Shown: in pieces, positions 36,032-46,073 of the stretch
Numbering within the stretch: the first letter of the stretch is position 1
How the letters are laid out: the number at the start of each line of letters is the position of its first letter
NCBI GenBank assembly: GCA_029242325.1
Contig: JAQWUD010000006.1
Span: forward strand, 1 to 59,207
DNA from: Luminiphilus sp.
GTDB taxonomy: Bacteria > Pseudomonadota > Gammaproteobacteria > Pseudomonadales > Halieaceae
Direction of reading: 5' to 3'
DNA length: 59,207 nucleotides
Notes under the pieces: model-generated
Databases searched by the model: none
The model's input: only the letters and a program-made list of their open reading frames with translations
What the model was told of the DNA's origin: nothing
Made by a program: the position numbers and the translations under genes

Positions 36032-36058
36032 AAAAAGCGAGCCCTACGCTCGCTTTTT
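36032..36058. terminator. Bidirectional rho-independent terminator
   Basis: A perfect 11-bp stem (AAAAAGCGAGC / GCTCGCTTTTT) with loop CCTAC. The T-run on one strand and the A-run on the other let it serve both the SDR (rightward) and the sulfatase (leftward), which converge here. Confidence 0.92.
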
Positions 36059-36109
36059 ATCTTTGCAGTCGTCTCCCCGCCGCGGGAGAGGCGGCGCGGT
36101 GATGCTGTA

Positions 36110-37639
36110 TCACTCAGCGCGCTGGTAGAGCTGCTCCATCATTTGATCAATGGTAAAGGTCGCAGGACGCTGCCGCGGCGGATAAACCTTGAGAGATTCC
36201 AAAAAGCCGTGTAACTCCACCCGTGCAAGCGTCAGCCGAGGCAGTGCTGTGCGCACCCACCAGTCGTTATAAGTGTTGGAGTTTTCATCGGCGCGCTCAA
36301 AAGGATCACGGCGCAAATGAAACACCTTAGGGATACGCAGCGACTGGAACTGCTCCCGCCACACATCAAACTCTTTCGCACGTTGTTCGGCATACACCAC
36401 TTTCCAGTCGCCAACGCGCATGGCCGTCAGCAGTCCATCGTCGCTCCAGTAATAAAAAGCATTGCGAGGACCCTTCTCTGACTCACCGGTCAGATAGGGT
36501 AAAAAGTTAAAGCCGTCGAGGTGGTTGTGATAATCGCGGCCGTTAATATTGACACCCGCTTTGAGCTCTTCCGTTACGGTAGGGCGACCCACCGCAGCCA
36601 ACAGAGTAGGCACCCAGTCCTCGTGCGACATGATGTCATTCAGAATCGTTCCCGCCTGAATTTTACCGGGCCACCGCACCATGGCGGGCACGCGGAAGCC
36701 CCCTTCCCAATTGGTATTTTTCTCACTGCGAAAAGGCGTGATCGCGGCATCCGGCCAGGTATTAAAGTGCGGCCCATTGTCAGTGCTATAAAGCACGATC
36801 GTGTTATCGGCAATGCCCAGCGCATCGAGTTGATCGAGTAACCGGCCTACCAGATTGTCGTGCCCCACCATGGCGTCGTTGTAAAACCCCTGACCGGACA
36901 GGCCCTCCTCTGCTTCGGGCGTATGAGTATAGAAATGCATGCGCGTTGAGTTGAACCAGACAAAGAAGGGCTTATCTTCCTCGGCGGCACGCTGAATAAA
37001 CTGTTGCGCACCGTCCAAAAACTCCAGATCAACCGTCTGCATGCGTTTACGATTAAGCGGGCCGGTATCCGTGACCCGGCCATCAGCGAAGCTATGCACC
37101 ACTCCCCTTGGGCCAAAGCGCTCCCGGAAAGCCGGGTTCTGTGGATAGTCTGGATCCTCCGGCTCTTCCTCGGCATTCAAGTGGTAAAGATTGCCGAAGA
37201 ACTCATCAAAACCATGCTCAGTGGGCAAAAATTCGTCGCGATCACCCAGGTGATTCTTACCAAATTGCCCGGTTGTGTACCCTTGCTCTTTTAGCAGAGT
37301 GGCCAGAGTGACATCTTCCGGTCGAATACCCAGATCAGCACCCGGCACGCCCACTTTTGTCAGGCCTGTGCGGATGGGTGACTGCCCCGTAATAAATGCA
37401 GAGCGCCCGGCGGTGCAGCTTTGCTGCCCATAATAGTCGGTAAATTTGGCGCCCTCGTTCGCAATCCGATCAATATTAGGCGTCTGATAGCCCATCATGC
37501 CCATGTTATTGGTGGAGAGATTCCAAAAGCCGATATCGTCGCCCCAGATCACCAAAACATTGGGTCGCTCAATCGCATTCGCACTGAAACTGATGCACCA
37601 GGTGGCGAATAACCCCAGCTGAAAAAGACGTCGCAACAT
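36110..37639 (-). CDS. Secreted arylsulfatase (FGly sulfatase family)
   Basis: The 509-residue protein has a signal peptide, VLVIWGDDIG metal-binding start, the formylglycine motif SCTAGRSAFITG (Cys to be converted), GKNHLGD and STDNGPHFN. Type I sulfatases need a maturation enzyme, not seen in this window. Likely acts in the periplasm on sulfated glycans or aryl sulfates. Converges on the terminator with the SDR. Confidence 0.92.
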   Translation of the reverse strand: MLRRLFQLGLFATWCISFSANAIERPNVLVIWGDDIGFWNLSTNNMGMMGYQTPNIDRIANEGAKFTDYYGQQSCTAGRSAFITGQSPIRTGLTKVGVPGADLGIRPEDVTLATLLKEQGYTTGQFGKNHLGDRDEFLPTEHGFDEFFGNLYHLNAEEEPEDPDYPQNPAFRERFGPRGVVHSFADGRVTDTGPLNRKRMQTVDLEFLDGAQQFIQRAAEEDKPFFVWFNSTRMHFYTHTPEAEEGLSGQGFYNDAMVGHDNLVGRLLDQLDALGIADNTIVLYSTDNGPHFNTWPDAAITPFRSEKNTNWEGGFRVPAMVRWPGKIQAGTILNDIMSHEDWVPTLLAAVGRPTVTEELKAGVNINGRDYHNHLDGFNFLPYLTGESEKGPRNAFYYWSDDGLLTAMRVGDWKVVYAEQRAKEFDVWREQFQSLRIPKVFHLRRDPFERADENSNTYNDWWVRTALPRLTLARVELHGFLESLKVYPPRQRPATFTIDQMMEQLYQRAE

Positions 37640-37762
37640 GAAAACCCCTGCAGTGTGTTGTTATGTGTTGAAGGCCGAAAGATTACCCGAAGCGGCTAGC
37701 GTTGGCGATGCGGACAGAAAGCGGTCAGATGCTTATAGTGACATTCCCGGGGAGGAAGAAGC

Positions 37763-38374
37763 ATGCGATCGGTTTACTTTAACGGACAGGCGGTGCAACC
37801 AGGCAAAGTGATTTGCGTGGGAAAAAACTACGCCGCTCACATCTCCGAAATGGATTCAGTCGCCGCTGAAGAGATGGTTGTCTTTATGAAACCCAACTCC
37901 TCCATGAGTGAAGAACTGGCTGCGGAGATCGATGAACCTATCCACTACGAGGGCGAAATCTGCTTACTCATGCAGGGCGGGCGGGCGGCCGGCGTTGCGT
38001 TTGGGCTGGATCTCACAAAACGCACGACGCAGTCAAAGCTTAAGGCGGCAGGTCTTCCCTGGGAGCGCAGCAAGGCGTTCAATGGTTCTGCACTCTTCAG
38101 TGAATTTGTGACCGCCCCACATGATCTGACGCACCTGGGTGTGGAGCTTTATGTGGATGACGTACTTCGGCAGCAAGGTGACGTGAGCCTGATGCTGTAC
38201 CCTCCCGATGTGATCCTGCCAGAACTCAGTCAGTTTCTGACCCTTGAGGATTTTGACATCGTGATGACGGGCACCCCGGCAGGTGTAGGCCCCGTGAAGG
38301 CAGGCGAGTGCTTTCGTGGCCGGGTGCTAAACGGCGAGGAGGAATTGGTGACTGGAGAGTGGATCGCGCACTGA
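37763..38374 (+). CDS. Fumarylacetoacetate hydrolase family protein
   Basis: The 203-residue protein has VGKNYAAH, the EGE metal motif (HYEGEICLL) and MTGTPAGVG. It resembles YcgM-type acylpyruvases/decarboxylases. GGGGAGG precedes ATG 37763. It lies 123 bases from the divergent sulfatase. Confidence 0.88.
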   Translation: MRSVYFNGQAVQPGKVICVGKNYAAHISEMDSVAAEEMVVFMKPNSSMSEELAAEIDEPIHYEGEICLLMQGGRAAGVAFGLDLTKRTTQSKLKAAGLPWERSKAFNGSALFSEFVTAPHDLTHLGVELYVDDVLRQQGDVSLMLYPPDVILPELSQFLTLEDFDIVMTGTPAGVGPVKAGECFRGRVLNGEEELVTGEWIAH

Positions 38375-38529
38375 TCGCTCCCGCCTATACTCTGTAGCGT
38401 GATGCATCTCTGCAGGCGCTGCGCGGTGGCTGACTGTCCCCATGCCGATGGATTTATGAATTTCCTGTGTCAGTCGTTGTCACGCACGAGGTTTTTCAGT
38501 ACCGTCGAAGAAACCAGTGAGCGAGACCC

Positions 38530-39081
38530 ATGCAAACGATTCTCAAGCTGGACGTGTCGGGCCAACCCAGAGGGTGGCTGACACTGAACGAGGCAGTTAC
38601 CGCCTACGCTCGCGGCGATGTTCTTTACGGCATTGGGGGTGCTTTGTCCCCTGTATTGGGCGGTATACAGCGCCTGACTGGCGTGCGCTCTGAAATCATA
38701 TTACAACCCATTGTGGCGCTTGAAGGGCGCGTCATGAGTCACTTCACACCCCCCATGTGCAACCGCACCCTTTTTCGACGCGACGACCACCGCTGTCTGT
38801 ATTGCGGGGGGCAGTTCAGTCGCGGTGAGCTGACGCGGGATCATGTACTTCCCATTTCCCGGGGCGGGTCAGACCGCTGGGAAAACGTGGTCGCCGCCTG
38901 CAAGCGATGCAACTGGCTCAAAGATTGTCAGACACCAGAGGAAGCACGCATGCCGCTGCTGGCAGTGCCATTTCGACCTAATACCTACGAATGGCACTAC
39001 CTTGCTAAAGAGCGCATTTTGGCTGATCAGATGGAGTATCTCTCCCAGCAGTTCAAGGCCGAGCGTGACTGGGCTAACTGA
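38530..39081 (+). CDS. HNH endonuclease family protein
   Basis: The 183-residue protein has a C-terminal HNH: CLYCGGQFSRGELTRDHVLPISRGGSDRWENVVAACKRCN is read as the metal-linked CxxC pairs with DH and N catalytic residues (positions about 95-135). The N-terminal half is of the type common to stand-alone HNH proteins in proteobacteria. The biological role of such proteins is not known. Confidence 0.8.
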   Translation: MQTILKLDVSGQPRGWLTLNEAVTAYARGDVLYGIGGALSPVLGGIQRLTGVRSEIILQPIVALEGRVMSHFTPPMCNRTLFRRDDHRCLYCGGQFSRGELTRDHVLPISRGGSDRWENVVAACKRCNWLKDCQTPEEARMPLLAVPFRPNTYEWHYLAKERILADQMEYLSQQFKAERDWAN

Positions 39082-39389
39082 CCGCTTTTCGTCGCCCCCC
39101 GCCTCGTGAATCAACCGCCATGACGATCCTTTATTGGCTCAGTGTTGTGAGCGGGTGATGCGCATATCATCCTGCTCACATATGTGCCGGTTCTTGCCCA
39201 GTCTTCGCACTGGGCATTGCATTCTGAAACGATCCGCACCCGGTCATCACGTGCTGTAAAGTGATCGAAGAAAAGGGTAATGCCGTAGGGTCTCCAATCT
39301 AATTGGCCCTTTAAAACCCGCTTGGATACATTATGCAGGGTGACCCGTTGTGACGCGGTCGCTCTGTGCGTGAGGAGTATCACCCTACT

Positions 39390-39896
39390 GTGACATCTGA
39401 TTTCATCATCTCTGTGATTGGCATGCCGGGCAGTGGTAAAAGCACAGTAGGGGCAGCGCTCGCCCGGCAGCTGGGCCTGACACTGGTCGATGCGGACCGT
39501 TTGATCGAGCAGCACGAAAATCAGACGCTGCAGCAGATCATGGATACGCGAGGTAACGCGGCATTCAGATCTATCGAGGAACAGGTGCTCACACAGATGC
39601 CGCTGTTTCCCTCGGTGATCTCAACTGGTGGGTCTGTTGTTTACAGCGAAAAGATTATGTCGCGTCTGTGCACGCACTCTACCGTCGTCTACCTTCAGGC
39701 GCGATGTGAAACCATTGAGTATCGTGTATCGCTGGCGCCCCAGCGGGGTATCGCATCGGATGGCAAGCAAACCCTCCGCGATCTCTACGAGGAACGCGTG
39801 CCCCTTTACGAACGTTACGGAGAAATCGTGGTCGACTGTGACGCCTCCACGCCGGAGCAGGTCACCGCGGCGATTATCGAGCGCCTGCCATCCTAG
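39390..39896 (+). CDS. Shikimate kinase-like P-loop kinase
   Basis: The 168-residue product has GMPGSGKST (Walker A), DADRLIE (shikimate-binding Asp equivalent), FRSIEEQVL, STGGSVV and a lid ending ERVPLYERY. These are the AroK landmarks, but aroB and the other usual neighbours are absent, so it could be a paralogue. The start is uncertain: GTG 39366 lacks a ribosome binding site, GTG 39390 has GAGGAG 12 bases upstream. Confidence 0.75.
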   Translation: MTSDFIISVIGMPGSGKSTVGAALARQLGLTLVDADRLIEQHENQTLQQIMDTRGNAAFRSIEEQVLTQMPLFPSVISTGGSVVYSEKIMSRLCTHSTVVYLQARCETIEYRVSLAPQRGIASDGKQTLRDLYEERVPLYERYGEIVVDCDASTPEQVTAAIIERLPS

Positions 39897-40146
39897 CTAG
39901 CACCCGTCCTCGGGCCGCCGAAAAGAGCCCTTACTCGGCGCAACTCAGGGTCCAAGCGCCGCTAAACTATGGCAGGAAACCCACCTTTATACATCGAAAA
40001 CAAGCACTGCACTTAGCTTAATTTGTTATGTGAGGTATACCGGCTCAGTCCAAAAAATTTCTTGTGGCCACCCCGACGCTGCGCTGTGATGGCGGCAACC
40101 AGCAACGGGTGCTGGGCTTTTGTTCTGGATCGTCGGGAGGTGATTT

Positions 40147-40377
40147 ATGGGTGAGAGAGAGGTTGCGTCAATGACTGAGGACCCAGCGGAGGAACTGTTT
40201 GAGCTGGGACTGGGCGAACTCAGCGACGAGGAACTGGCGTCTCTGGACTTTGCGGAGGCAGTGACCGAAAAGGCTTTGAAAGCGGGCAAGCGGCGTCGCG
40301 CAGAGGAGCGCTTGGAGATCCTGAGGTTGCGAGAGGAACTGGGTGATTACGATCTCGATTTTGAGGATGACTTCTGA
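40147..40377 (+). CDS. Small acidic protein, PA3496-like
   Basis: A 76-residue acidic protein; its C-terminus (AGKRRRAEERLEILRLREEL, then GDYDLDFEDDF) resembles the PA3496 family of small proteins proposed to affect envelope integrity. GGGAGG before ATG 40147. A second ATG at codon 9 is possible. Confidence 0.6.
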   Translation: MGEREVASMTEDPAEELFELGLGELSDEELASLDFAEAVTEKALKAGKRRRAEERLEILRLREELGDYDLDFEDDF

Positions 40378-40378
40378 C

Positions 40379-41221
40379 TCAGGAAATCGCTTCACCGTCT
40401 AAGGACTGCTCGCGGATTTCCTGCTGCCACTCAAAGACATTAAGCTCGATAAAAATAAAGGCAAACAGCCAGAGCGCAGCGTCCCAGAAATCCAGAAAAT
40501 CACCCTTAAAGCCCCAGTAGATCGCTGCCACTACCAGGGTCAGGTAGAGAACGGCCTTGATGCCGTTGGCCACACGCACCAAAGGACGCGTACCCCCTTC
40601 CCATCGCGTCAGCAGCCTCACTTCGACTTCAAGGATAATCACAATCAAGATCCAGGCACCGGCATTGATCACGTCTACCAGCGCAAGTCGCTGCCCTTCC
40701 ATGAGTCCGGTGGGCGAGGCGATTACCTGATCAAGGCCCACCACCAGACGCGGGTCTGTGCTTAATGCCACGCAGTTGTCTGCAGTCAGCGGAATAAAAT
40801 CATCCAGCTTGATCATCACTGACCAGCCCTCGGGTACGAGGCGACACACGTCCCCGCTGAAAGCGGCACTCGGAAGTAACGCTCGCCACTCTGCCACGTA
40901 ACCCAGAAAAGCCATAACAATCGCCAAAGTACACAGCCAGCGCACACCATGAATGCCGAATCGTAAGGATCCGCGCAAACGCTGATCGGGGATCACCGCG
41001 GTTTCCAATTCGAACAACAGAAGCAGAATCACCCAGGCGATGGTATCGAGAGTGGCAGAGAATAGCTGAATCCCCATAGCCACCTCTGCACCGGTTTCAA
41101 TCGCGAAGCGGGCGCTGTCGAACTCTTCGGCAAAAAAGAACCAGACATTCATCGACAGGGCAATGTAAACCGCGTATTTCACCCATTGGAAAAGCGAATA
41201 AGGAACGGGTAATGCCGTCAT
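40379..41221 (-). CDS. Multi-pass membrane protein of unknown function
   Basis: The 280-residue protein has about six predicted membrane helices, with two cysteine-bearing periplasmic segments (DVCRLVPEGW, DNCVALST). Not recognised. It lies 45 bases downstream of puuA on the same strand and may be co-transcribed. Confidence 0.65.
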   Translation of the reverse strand: MTALPVPYSLFQWVKYAVYIALSMNVWFFFAEEFDSARFAIETGAEVAMGIQLFSATLDTIAWVILLLLFELETAVIPDQRLRGSLRFGIHGVRWLCTLAIVMAFLGYVAEWRALLPSAAFSGDVCRLVPEGWSVMIKLDDFIPLTADNCVALSTDPRLVVGLDQVIASPTGLMEGQRLALVDVINAGAWILIVIILEVEVRLLTRWEGGTRPLVRVANGIKAVLYLTLVVAAIYWGFKGDFLDFWDAALWLFAFIFIELNVFEWQQEIREQSLDGEAIS

Positions 41222-41266
41222 GAATATCGCTGATCCCCGGATCTCGCAATCACCTGCGTCACGAGG

Positions 41267-42697
41267 TCATACCTGTAACAACAAATGTTCGCGCTCCCAG
41301 GAACTGATTACCCGGTTGAACTCCTCAAACTCGTCGAGCTTCACCGACGCATAAGCGCGCATGAATAACTCGCCAATCATGGCCTGTAGCTCAGGCGTAT
41401 CATTGAGTTTACGCACACCCTCCTCCAACGTCCGCGCCACGCCCACGGCGTCTTCGTTGGCCGTACCCTGATGTGGCTCAGTCGGCTGCAGGTGCTGTCG
41501 CATACCCAAGAGCCCGCTTGCCAAAGTGGCGGTAATGGCGAGATAGGGGTTAGCGTCTACGCCGGGAAAACGGTTTTCGATCCGCAAGTTAGCCGCATCC
41601 GAGTTCGGCACCCGGAAAGCGGTCGTGCGGTTATCGAAACCCCAACTCAAATTAATGGGGGCCGAAATATCGGGCGCCAGACGGCGATACGAATTCACAT
41701 TAGGGGCATAGAAGCTAATGAGCTCTGGCGTATAGCGCTGCAGCCCACCCATGTACTCCATCATCGCCTGGCTCGGCTTTCCTTCGGCCGTGGCAAAAAT
41801 ATTCTTCCCCGTCTCAATGTCTATCACGCTTTGATGAAGATGGAGGGCCGAGCCCGGTTCACGCTGCATCGGCTTGGCCATGAAGGTTGCATACATGTTG
41901 TAGCGCTGTGCTGTCTCTCGCACCGTCCGCTTAAACACGAACACCTGATCTGCCATAGCCAATGGATCACCATGATTAAAGTTGATTTCGAGCTGCGCGG
42001 CCCCGTTTTCGTGGATTAAGGTATCCACGTCCAGCTTTTGCTGGTCAGCAAAGTCATACATGTCTTCGACGAAGTCCTCAAACTCCGCCACCGCATCGAT
42101 GCTATAGGAAAGCCTGGCCACCTCGCGTCTACCGGAGCGCCCCTTGGGTGGCATCAATTCATAATCCGGGTCGGTATTCTTGCCCACCAGATAAAATTCA
42201 ACCTCGGGCGCGACCACGGGCCTGAGACCGGCCTCGTGATACAAACCCAGCACATAGCGGAGCACATTGCGCGTCGAGAGCGGATGGGGCTCACCGTTGG
42301 CTTTATAGCAGTCTGCAATGACCTGGCCCGTTGGCTCACGCCCCCAAGGCACCATCCGCAGAGTATTGGCATCGGGTCGCAACAACATGTCCGTATCAGT
42401 GGGTTCAACAAAATCCCAATGGTCATCGGTGTACTCACCGGTAACGGTTTGGACCATGATGGATTCAGGGAGTTTGATTTCGCGACTGGCGGTAAACTGG
42501 TGCGCAGGGATGAATTTCCCGCGCGCATTGCCGGTCATGTCTGGGACAAGGCATTCGACTTCAGAAATATTGTGCTCTTTCAGCCACGCTTCAATGGTGG
42601 CCATGTCAGCAGAAGGTACCCGAGAGCCATCACTTACGCTTTCAGGCGCGTAGGCACCCTGCTGATTGGATGCAGCTTTATGACTCGGTTCACTCAT
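41267..42697 (-). CDS. puuA: Gamma-glutamylpolyamine synthetase (PuuA/SpuI-type glutamine-synthetase homologue)
   Basis: The 476-residue protein is a glutamine synthetase family member with PEVEFYLVG, ENGAAQLEINFNHGD, SALHLHQS and RRLAPDISAPINLSWGFDNRT. Its N-terminal VECLVPDMTGNARGK segment fits the PuuA/SpuI branch. It joins glutamate to putrescine using ATP. ATG 42697 is chosen over far upstream starts that would overlap the divergent puuB gene. Paired divergently with a FAD oxidase that takes the next step. Confidence 0.88.
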   Translation of the reverse strand: MSEPSHKAASNQQGAYAPESVSDGSRVPSADMATIEAWLKEHNISEVECLVPDMTGNARGKFIPAHQFTASREIKLPESIMVQTVTGEYTDDHWDFVEPTDTDMLLRPDANTLRMVPWGREPTGQVIADCYKANGEPHPLSTRNVLRYVLGLYHEAGLRPVVAPEVEFYLVGKNTDPDYELMPPKGRSGRREVARLSYSIDAVAEFEDFVEDMYDFADQQKLDVDTLIHENGAAQLEINFNHGDPLAMADQVFVFKRTVRETAQRYNMYATFMAKPMQREPGSALHLHQSVIDIETGKNIFATAEGKPSQAMMEYMGGLQRYTPELISFYAPNVNSYRRLAPDISAPINLSWGFDNRTTAFRVPNSDAANLRIENRFPGVDANPYLAITATLASGLLGMRQHLQPTEPHQGTANEDAVGVARTLEEGVRKLNDTPELQAMIGELFMRAYASVKLDEFEEFNRVISSWEREHLLLQV

Positions 42698-42764
42698 AAC
42701 GCCCCGCGGGCAACTCAACAAGCGCACAGTATCGGATGGCGTCCGCACAGCGGCAAGCGGCATA

Positions 42765-44081
42765 ATGCCAAGCATGACAAAGCAAACCACACCCGACATG
42801 AGCGGGAAATACCCGGATAGCTGGTACGCGGCCTCGGCACCATTACTGGCTGCCTTTCCACCACTGGAGGGCGATCTTAATACTGATGTCTGTGTAATCG
42901 GTGGCGGATATACGGGCCTCTCCACTGCGCTCCACTTGCGTAAAAAAGGCTATGACGTAGTGGTGCTGGAAGCAGAACGCGTGGGATGGGGTGCATCGGG
43001 TCGCAACGGCGGGCATGTTGGGACCGGACAGCGTGCCGACCAAGCGAGCATTGAAAAGTGGGTCGGAATGGAGACCGCGAAGGGACTATGGCAATTGAGT
43101 CTCGACGCCGTTGCTCTGGTGTGTGCACTGATAGAAGAGCATCGGATCGACTGTGAGTTAGGTTCGGGCAATCTGCACCTCGCCGCCAAACGTCATCAAG
43201 GGGCTGAACTACAGGCGGAGCTTGAGTACCTGAATGCCGTTTACGGTTACGATGGGCTGTCGTACCTTGGCGCGCCGGACGTACGAGAACTGACTAGTGC
43301 ACAAGGCTTCCACGGCGCTTTGTTAGATAAGGGGTGCCGGCATCTGCACCCGCTCAAGTATGCCCTCGGCCTCGCCCGTGCTGCAGCCGACGCCGGGGTG
43401 CGAATACATGAGGGCACGCGGGCACAACCCGTCAGAGATGGCGCGTCCGGAAGGGTGACAACGGCAAACGGGACGGTAACAGCCCAACATGTGGTTCTGG
43501 GATGTAACGCCTATCTTGGCAATTTGGTTCCGCGGCTCGCAGGTAACATCATGCCCATTAATAACTTTGTGATTGCCACCGAGCCACTCCCCTCTCGTTT
43601 GTTACCGCAGGTTAATCGCGACAATCTCTCGATGTCAGACACATTATTCGTGATCAATTACTGGAAGCTCTCTGAGGAGGGGCGCCTGCTGTTTGGAGGA
43701 GGCGAAAATTATTCCAGCCGGTTCCCCCGAGACATTAAAGCCTTTGTGCGCCCCCATATGCTGAAAATCTATCCAGAGCTCGAAGATGTCGACATCGAAT
43801 TTGGCTGGGGGGGGGCCGTAGGGATTACGCTGAACCGCATGCCCGACTTTGGCCGCATCGGCGGTTGCCTTTGGTACGCACAGGGCTTTTCCGGCCACGG
43901 GGTGCCCACCGCCACCATGGCCGGGCATCTGTTGGCCGAGGCCATTGACGGCGACAAGACGGGCTTTGACCTCATGGCATCAGTACCCACCCACCGATTT
44001 CCGGGTGGCACACTGCTACGCTGGCCTGGACTGGTCGCCGGCATGTTATTTTACAGCCTGCGAGATAAACTCGGGCGCTAG
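42765..44081 (+). CDS. puuB: FAD-dependent gamma-glutamylputrescine oxidase-like enzyme
   Basis: The 438-residue DAO-family flavoprotein has the dinucleotide motif DVCVIGGGYTGLSTALHL, GWGASGRNGG and a C-terminal GGAVGITLNRMPDFG with YAQGFSGHGV. This is the PuuB layout, oxidising gamma-glutamylputrescine to the aldehyde. Starts at ATG 42765 or 42774. A nine-G run inside the gene (43807-43815, TGG GGG GGG GCC) is a slippage risk. Diverges from puuA over 67 bases. Confidence 0.88.
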   Translation: MPSMTKQTTPDMSGKYPDSWYAASAPLLAAFPPLEGDLNTDVCVIGGGYTGLSTALHLRKKGYDVVVLEAERVGWGASGRNGGHVGTGQRADQASIEKWVGMETAKGLWQLSLDAVALVCALIEEHRIDCELGSGNLHLAAKRHQGAELQAELEYLNAVYGYDGLSYLGAPDVRELTSAQGFHGALLDKGCRHLHPLKYALGLARAAADAGVRIHEGTRAQPVRDGASGRVTTANGTVTAQHVVLGCNAYLGNLVPRLAGNIMPINNFVIATEPLPSRLLPQVNRDNLSMSDTLFVINYWKLSEEGRLLFGGGENYSSRFPRDIKAFVRPHMLKIYPELEDVDIEFGWGGAVGITLNRMPDFGRIGGCLWYAQGFSGHGVPTATMAGHLLAEAIDGDKTGFDLMASVPTHRFPGGTLLRWPGLVAGMLFYSLRDKLGR

Positions 44082-44248
44082 GCGTTGGATCAATTGCGGG
44101 CGAAAGCCCCACTGACCTAAAACCGCGCACCCTCAATGGCAGTAAATGTCTGGACATTGCCATGGCTTATGCAGAGTATATGGCGTGAATGTCACTTTGG
44201 TGTGACTACTTTCACCTTGATGCCGTATGAGGAGAAGGAGGTATTGCC

Positions 44249-44644
44249 ATGTTGATCGTGCTGCGCACCATCACCGTATTGTTGGGTCTCCCCCTCCTTT
44301 TGCTGGGACTGGGGTGGTGGGTTCATCCCGGACCTGCCGCTGACTTATTGGGAGCAACGCTGCTTGAGGGCACGGGTCGCAGTACCCAGATTGGGGACTC
44401 GGCCGCCTTTTTTATCGGCTCGGGCGCCATGCTGATATGGGGCGCCATTCGCAGCAATGCCACGGTGCTGGTAACCGGTGGCTGTCTAGTTGGGCTGGTT
44501 GCACCAGGCCGCATTATCTCGGCCGTTATGCACGGCGGGTCTTGGACCGCCAATGAAATTGTGGCCGAGTGCGCTATTTTGATCGTTGCGCTCTACACTG
44601 CGTCAAAAATACATCAAGGCGAAGAAAGGAATCTGTTCCACTAA
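44249..44644 (+). CDS. Small four-helix membrane protein
   Basis: A 131-residue protein with about four hydrophobic helices, weakly like DUF4345-type proteins (ADLLGATLLEGTGRS). GGAGG lies seven bases before ATG 44249. It is followed after 16 bases by the TerB gene. Confidence 0.65.
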   Translation: MLIVLRTITVLLGLPLLLLGLGWWVHPGPAADLLGATLLEGTGRSTQIGDSAAFFIGSGAMLIWGAIRSNATVLVTGGCLVGLVAPGRIISAVMHGGSWTANEIVAECAILIVALYTASKIHQGEERNLFH

Positions 44645-44660
44645 GTGTCACTAGCCACTC

Positions 44661-45101
44661 ATGCTGCTATCCAAACTGAAAGCACTCCTAAACGGGAGGC
44701 CTAACGACGGGCAATCTCCCGTCCATCATCCACTGGAACTTGCCAGTGCGGCGCTCATGATGGAGGTGGCGCGCGCTGACTTTGCGCTTGAGCCCATTGA
44801 GCTGGATGCCATCCGGCATCTGCTGATACGGCACTTTGCGCTGACCCAAGAAGAAGTGTCGCTCCTGACTGAGGAGGCGACTGAGCGCATTGACGCGGCA
44901 ACCTGCTTGTATGAATTCACGCGCGTGGTCAATGAGCTTGCCACTGTCGAGCAGAAGCGTGAATTGATCACTCTAATGTGGCAGGTGGCGATGGCAGATG
45001 ACACACTGAGCCGCTACGAGGAGCATGTGATTCGAAAGGTGGCTGATTTACTCTACCTGCCACACAGCGAATTCATACGTGCAAAACAGGCAACCCTGTA
45101 G
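44661..45101 (+). CDS. TerB-family protein
   Basis: The 146-residue helical protein matches the TerB fold (ALMMEVARADFALEPIELDAI, TEEATERID, WQVAMADDTLSRYEEHVIRKVADLL). TerB-like proteins bind metal and occur in tellurite-resistance and stress-signalling systems; stand-alone copies have no defined role. Confidence 0.85.
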   Translation: MLLSKLKALLNGRPNDGQSPVHHPLELASAALMMEVARADFALEPIELDAIRHLLIRHFALTQEEVSLLTEEATERIDAATCLYEFTRVVNELATVEQKRELITLMWQVAMADDTLSRYEEHVIRKVADLLYLPHSEFIRAKQATL

Positions 45102-45134
45102 CCGCTGCGGCGTGCACTACGACTTGTCCTCGCG

Positions 45135-46001
45135 CTAGCGACGATCGCCTCTGACTGAAACCAGACACCCCAATACAATCAAGCCCGTGCCGAGCAGGGT
45201 GCGAGAGCTTACAGGCTCAGCGAAGAACAGCCAGCCAAGCAGTGCGGCCCATATGAATGCAGTGTACTCAATGGCCACCAGACGCTGCGCCTCTGCCTGC
45301 CGGTAGGCCATCGCCATCAGCATCAGGGAACCCACGGCAAATGCTGCAGCTAGCGCTGCCCCGGACCACTGCAAAGCGCTCTCCGGCCATGACACGGCAA
45401 AGGGCGCACCGACCAAGAGCATCAAAAACACAATGGTGTTTTGGTAAAACGCGATTTCCAGCGGTTTGGCTATCAATGCCTGCATACGCTGCAGTACCAG
45501 ATTGAACGCGTACATCACAGCAGACAGAAGGATCGATGCCATACCCAGCAGGTCACTGCCCGCATCAACGGCCAGCAGCTCGCCACCGACCACCACCATG
45601 ACGCCACCAAAACCCAGCACTGCAGCGAGCTTGGCGTTGGAGCCGATGCGCTCACCCAGTAGGGGTGCCGCGAGGAATAGCGTGATGATCGGCGCAATAA
45701 ACGATAGTCCGATTGCCTGAGCAAGTGGGATTCGGGTGAGACCAAAAAAGAAGAGGTACGCCATCACGGCCGTCAGCGCGGCGCGAATCACATGGATTCG
45801 CAACACTCTGCCCGTGGCGGGCTGAGGGCGCCTTGGGAGATACAGCACCGCCACAAAGAGCGCGCCCATTGCCATGCGCCAAAACATGGCGTTATAGGTG
45901 CCCATCGCCAATGCCTGCGCTTTCATCACCGCATCCATCATGGAAAAAAACAGGATGCCCACTGTGGCGATGAAGAGCGGATGCAAAAGATGTTGTTTCA
46001 T
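45135..46001 (-). CDS. DMT-superfamily (EamA) transporter
   Basis: The 288-residue protein has ten predicted helices in two EamA halves (AQALAMGTYNAMFWRMAMGA, IGLSFIAPIITLFLAAPLLG; IEYTAFIWAALLGWLFFAEP). Such proteins export or import metabolites; substrate unknown. ATG 46001 is chosen as the start of helix 1. Confidence 0.85.
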   Translation of the reverse strand: MKQHLLHPLFIATVGILFFSMMDAVMKAQALAMGTYNAMFWRMAMGALFVAVLYLPRRPQPATGRVLRIHVIRAALTAVMAYLFFFGLTRIPLAQAIGLSFIAPIITLFLAAPLLGERIGSNAKLAAVLGFGGVMVVVGGELLAVDAGSDLLGMASILLSAVMYAFNLVLQRMQALIAKPLEIAFYQNTIVFLMLLVGAPFAVSWPESALQWSGAALAAAFAVGSLMLMAMAYRQAEAQRLVAIEYTAFIWAALLGWLFFAEPVSSRTLLGTGLIVLGCLVSVRGDRR

Positions 46002-46073
46002 CAGACGAAACAAGCACGGGGTTTTGTACCCACTACAGGCCGCGCTCCGGCCCCCGGCAAGCGCCATGCCATG

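Noticed and set aside
42698-42764. PuuR operator between puuA and puuB
   Set aside because: The 67-base gap shows no convincing inverted repeat by eye, so no operator is claimed.
42038-42820. 260-codon frame antisense to puuA
   Set aside because: It mirrors a strongly coding, conserved gene and has no family features; it is a codon-bias shadow.
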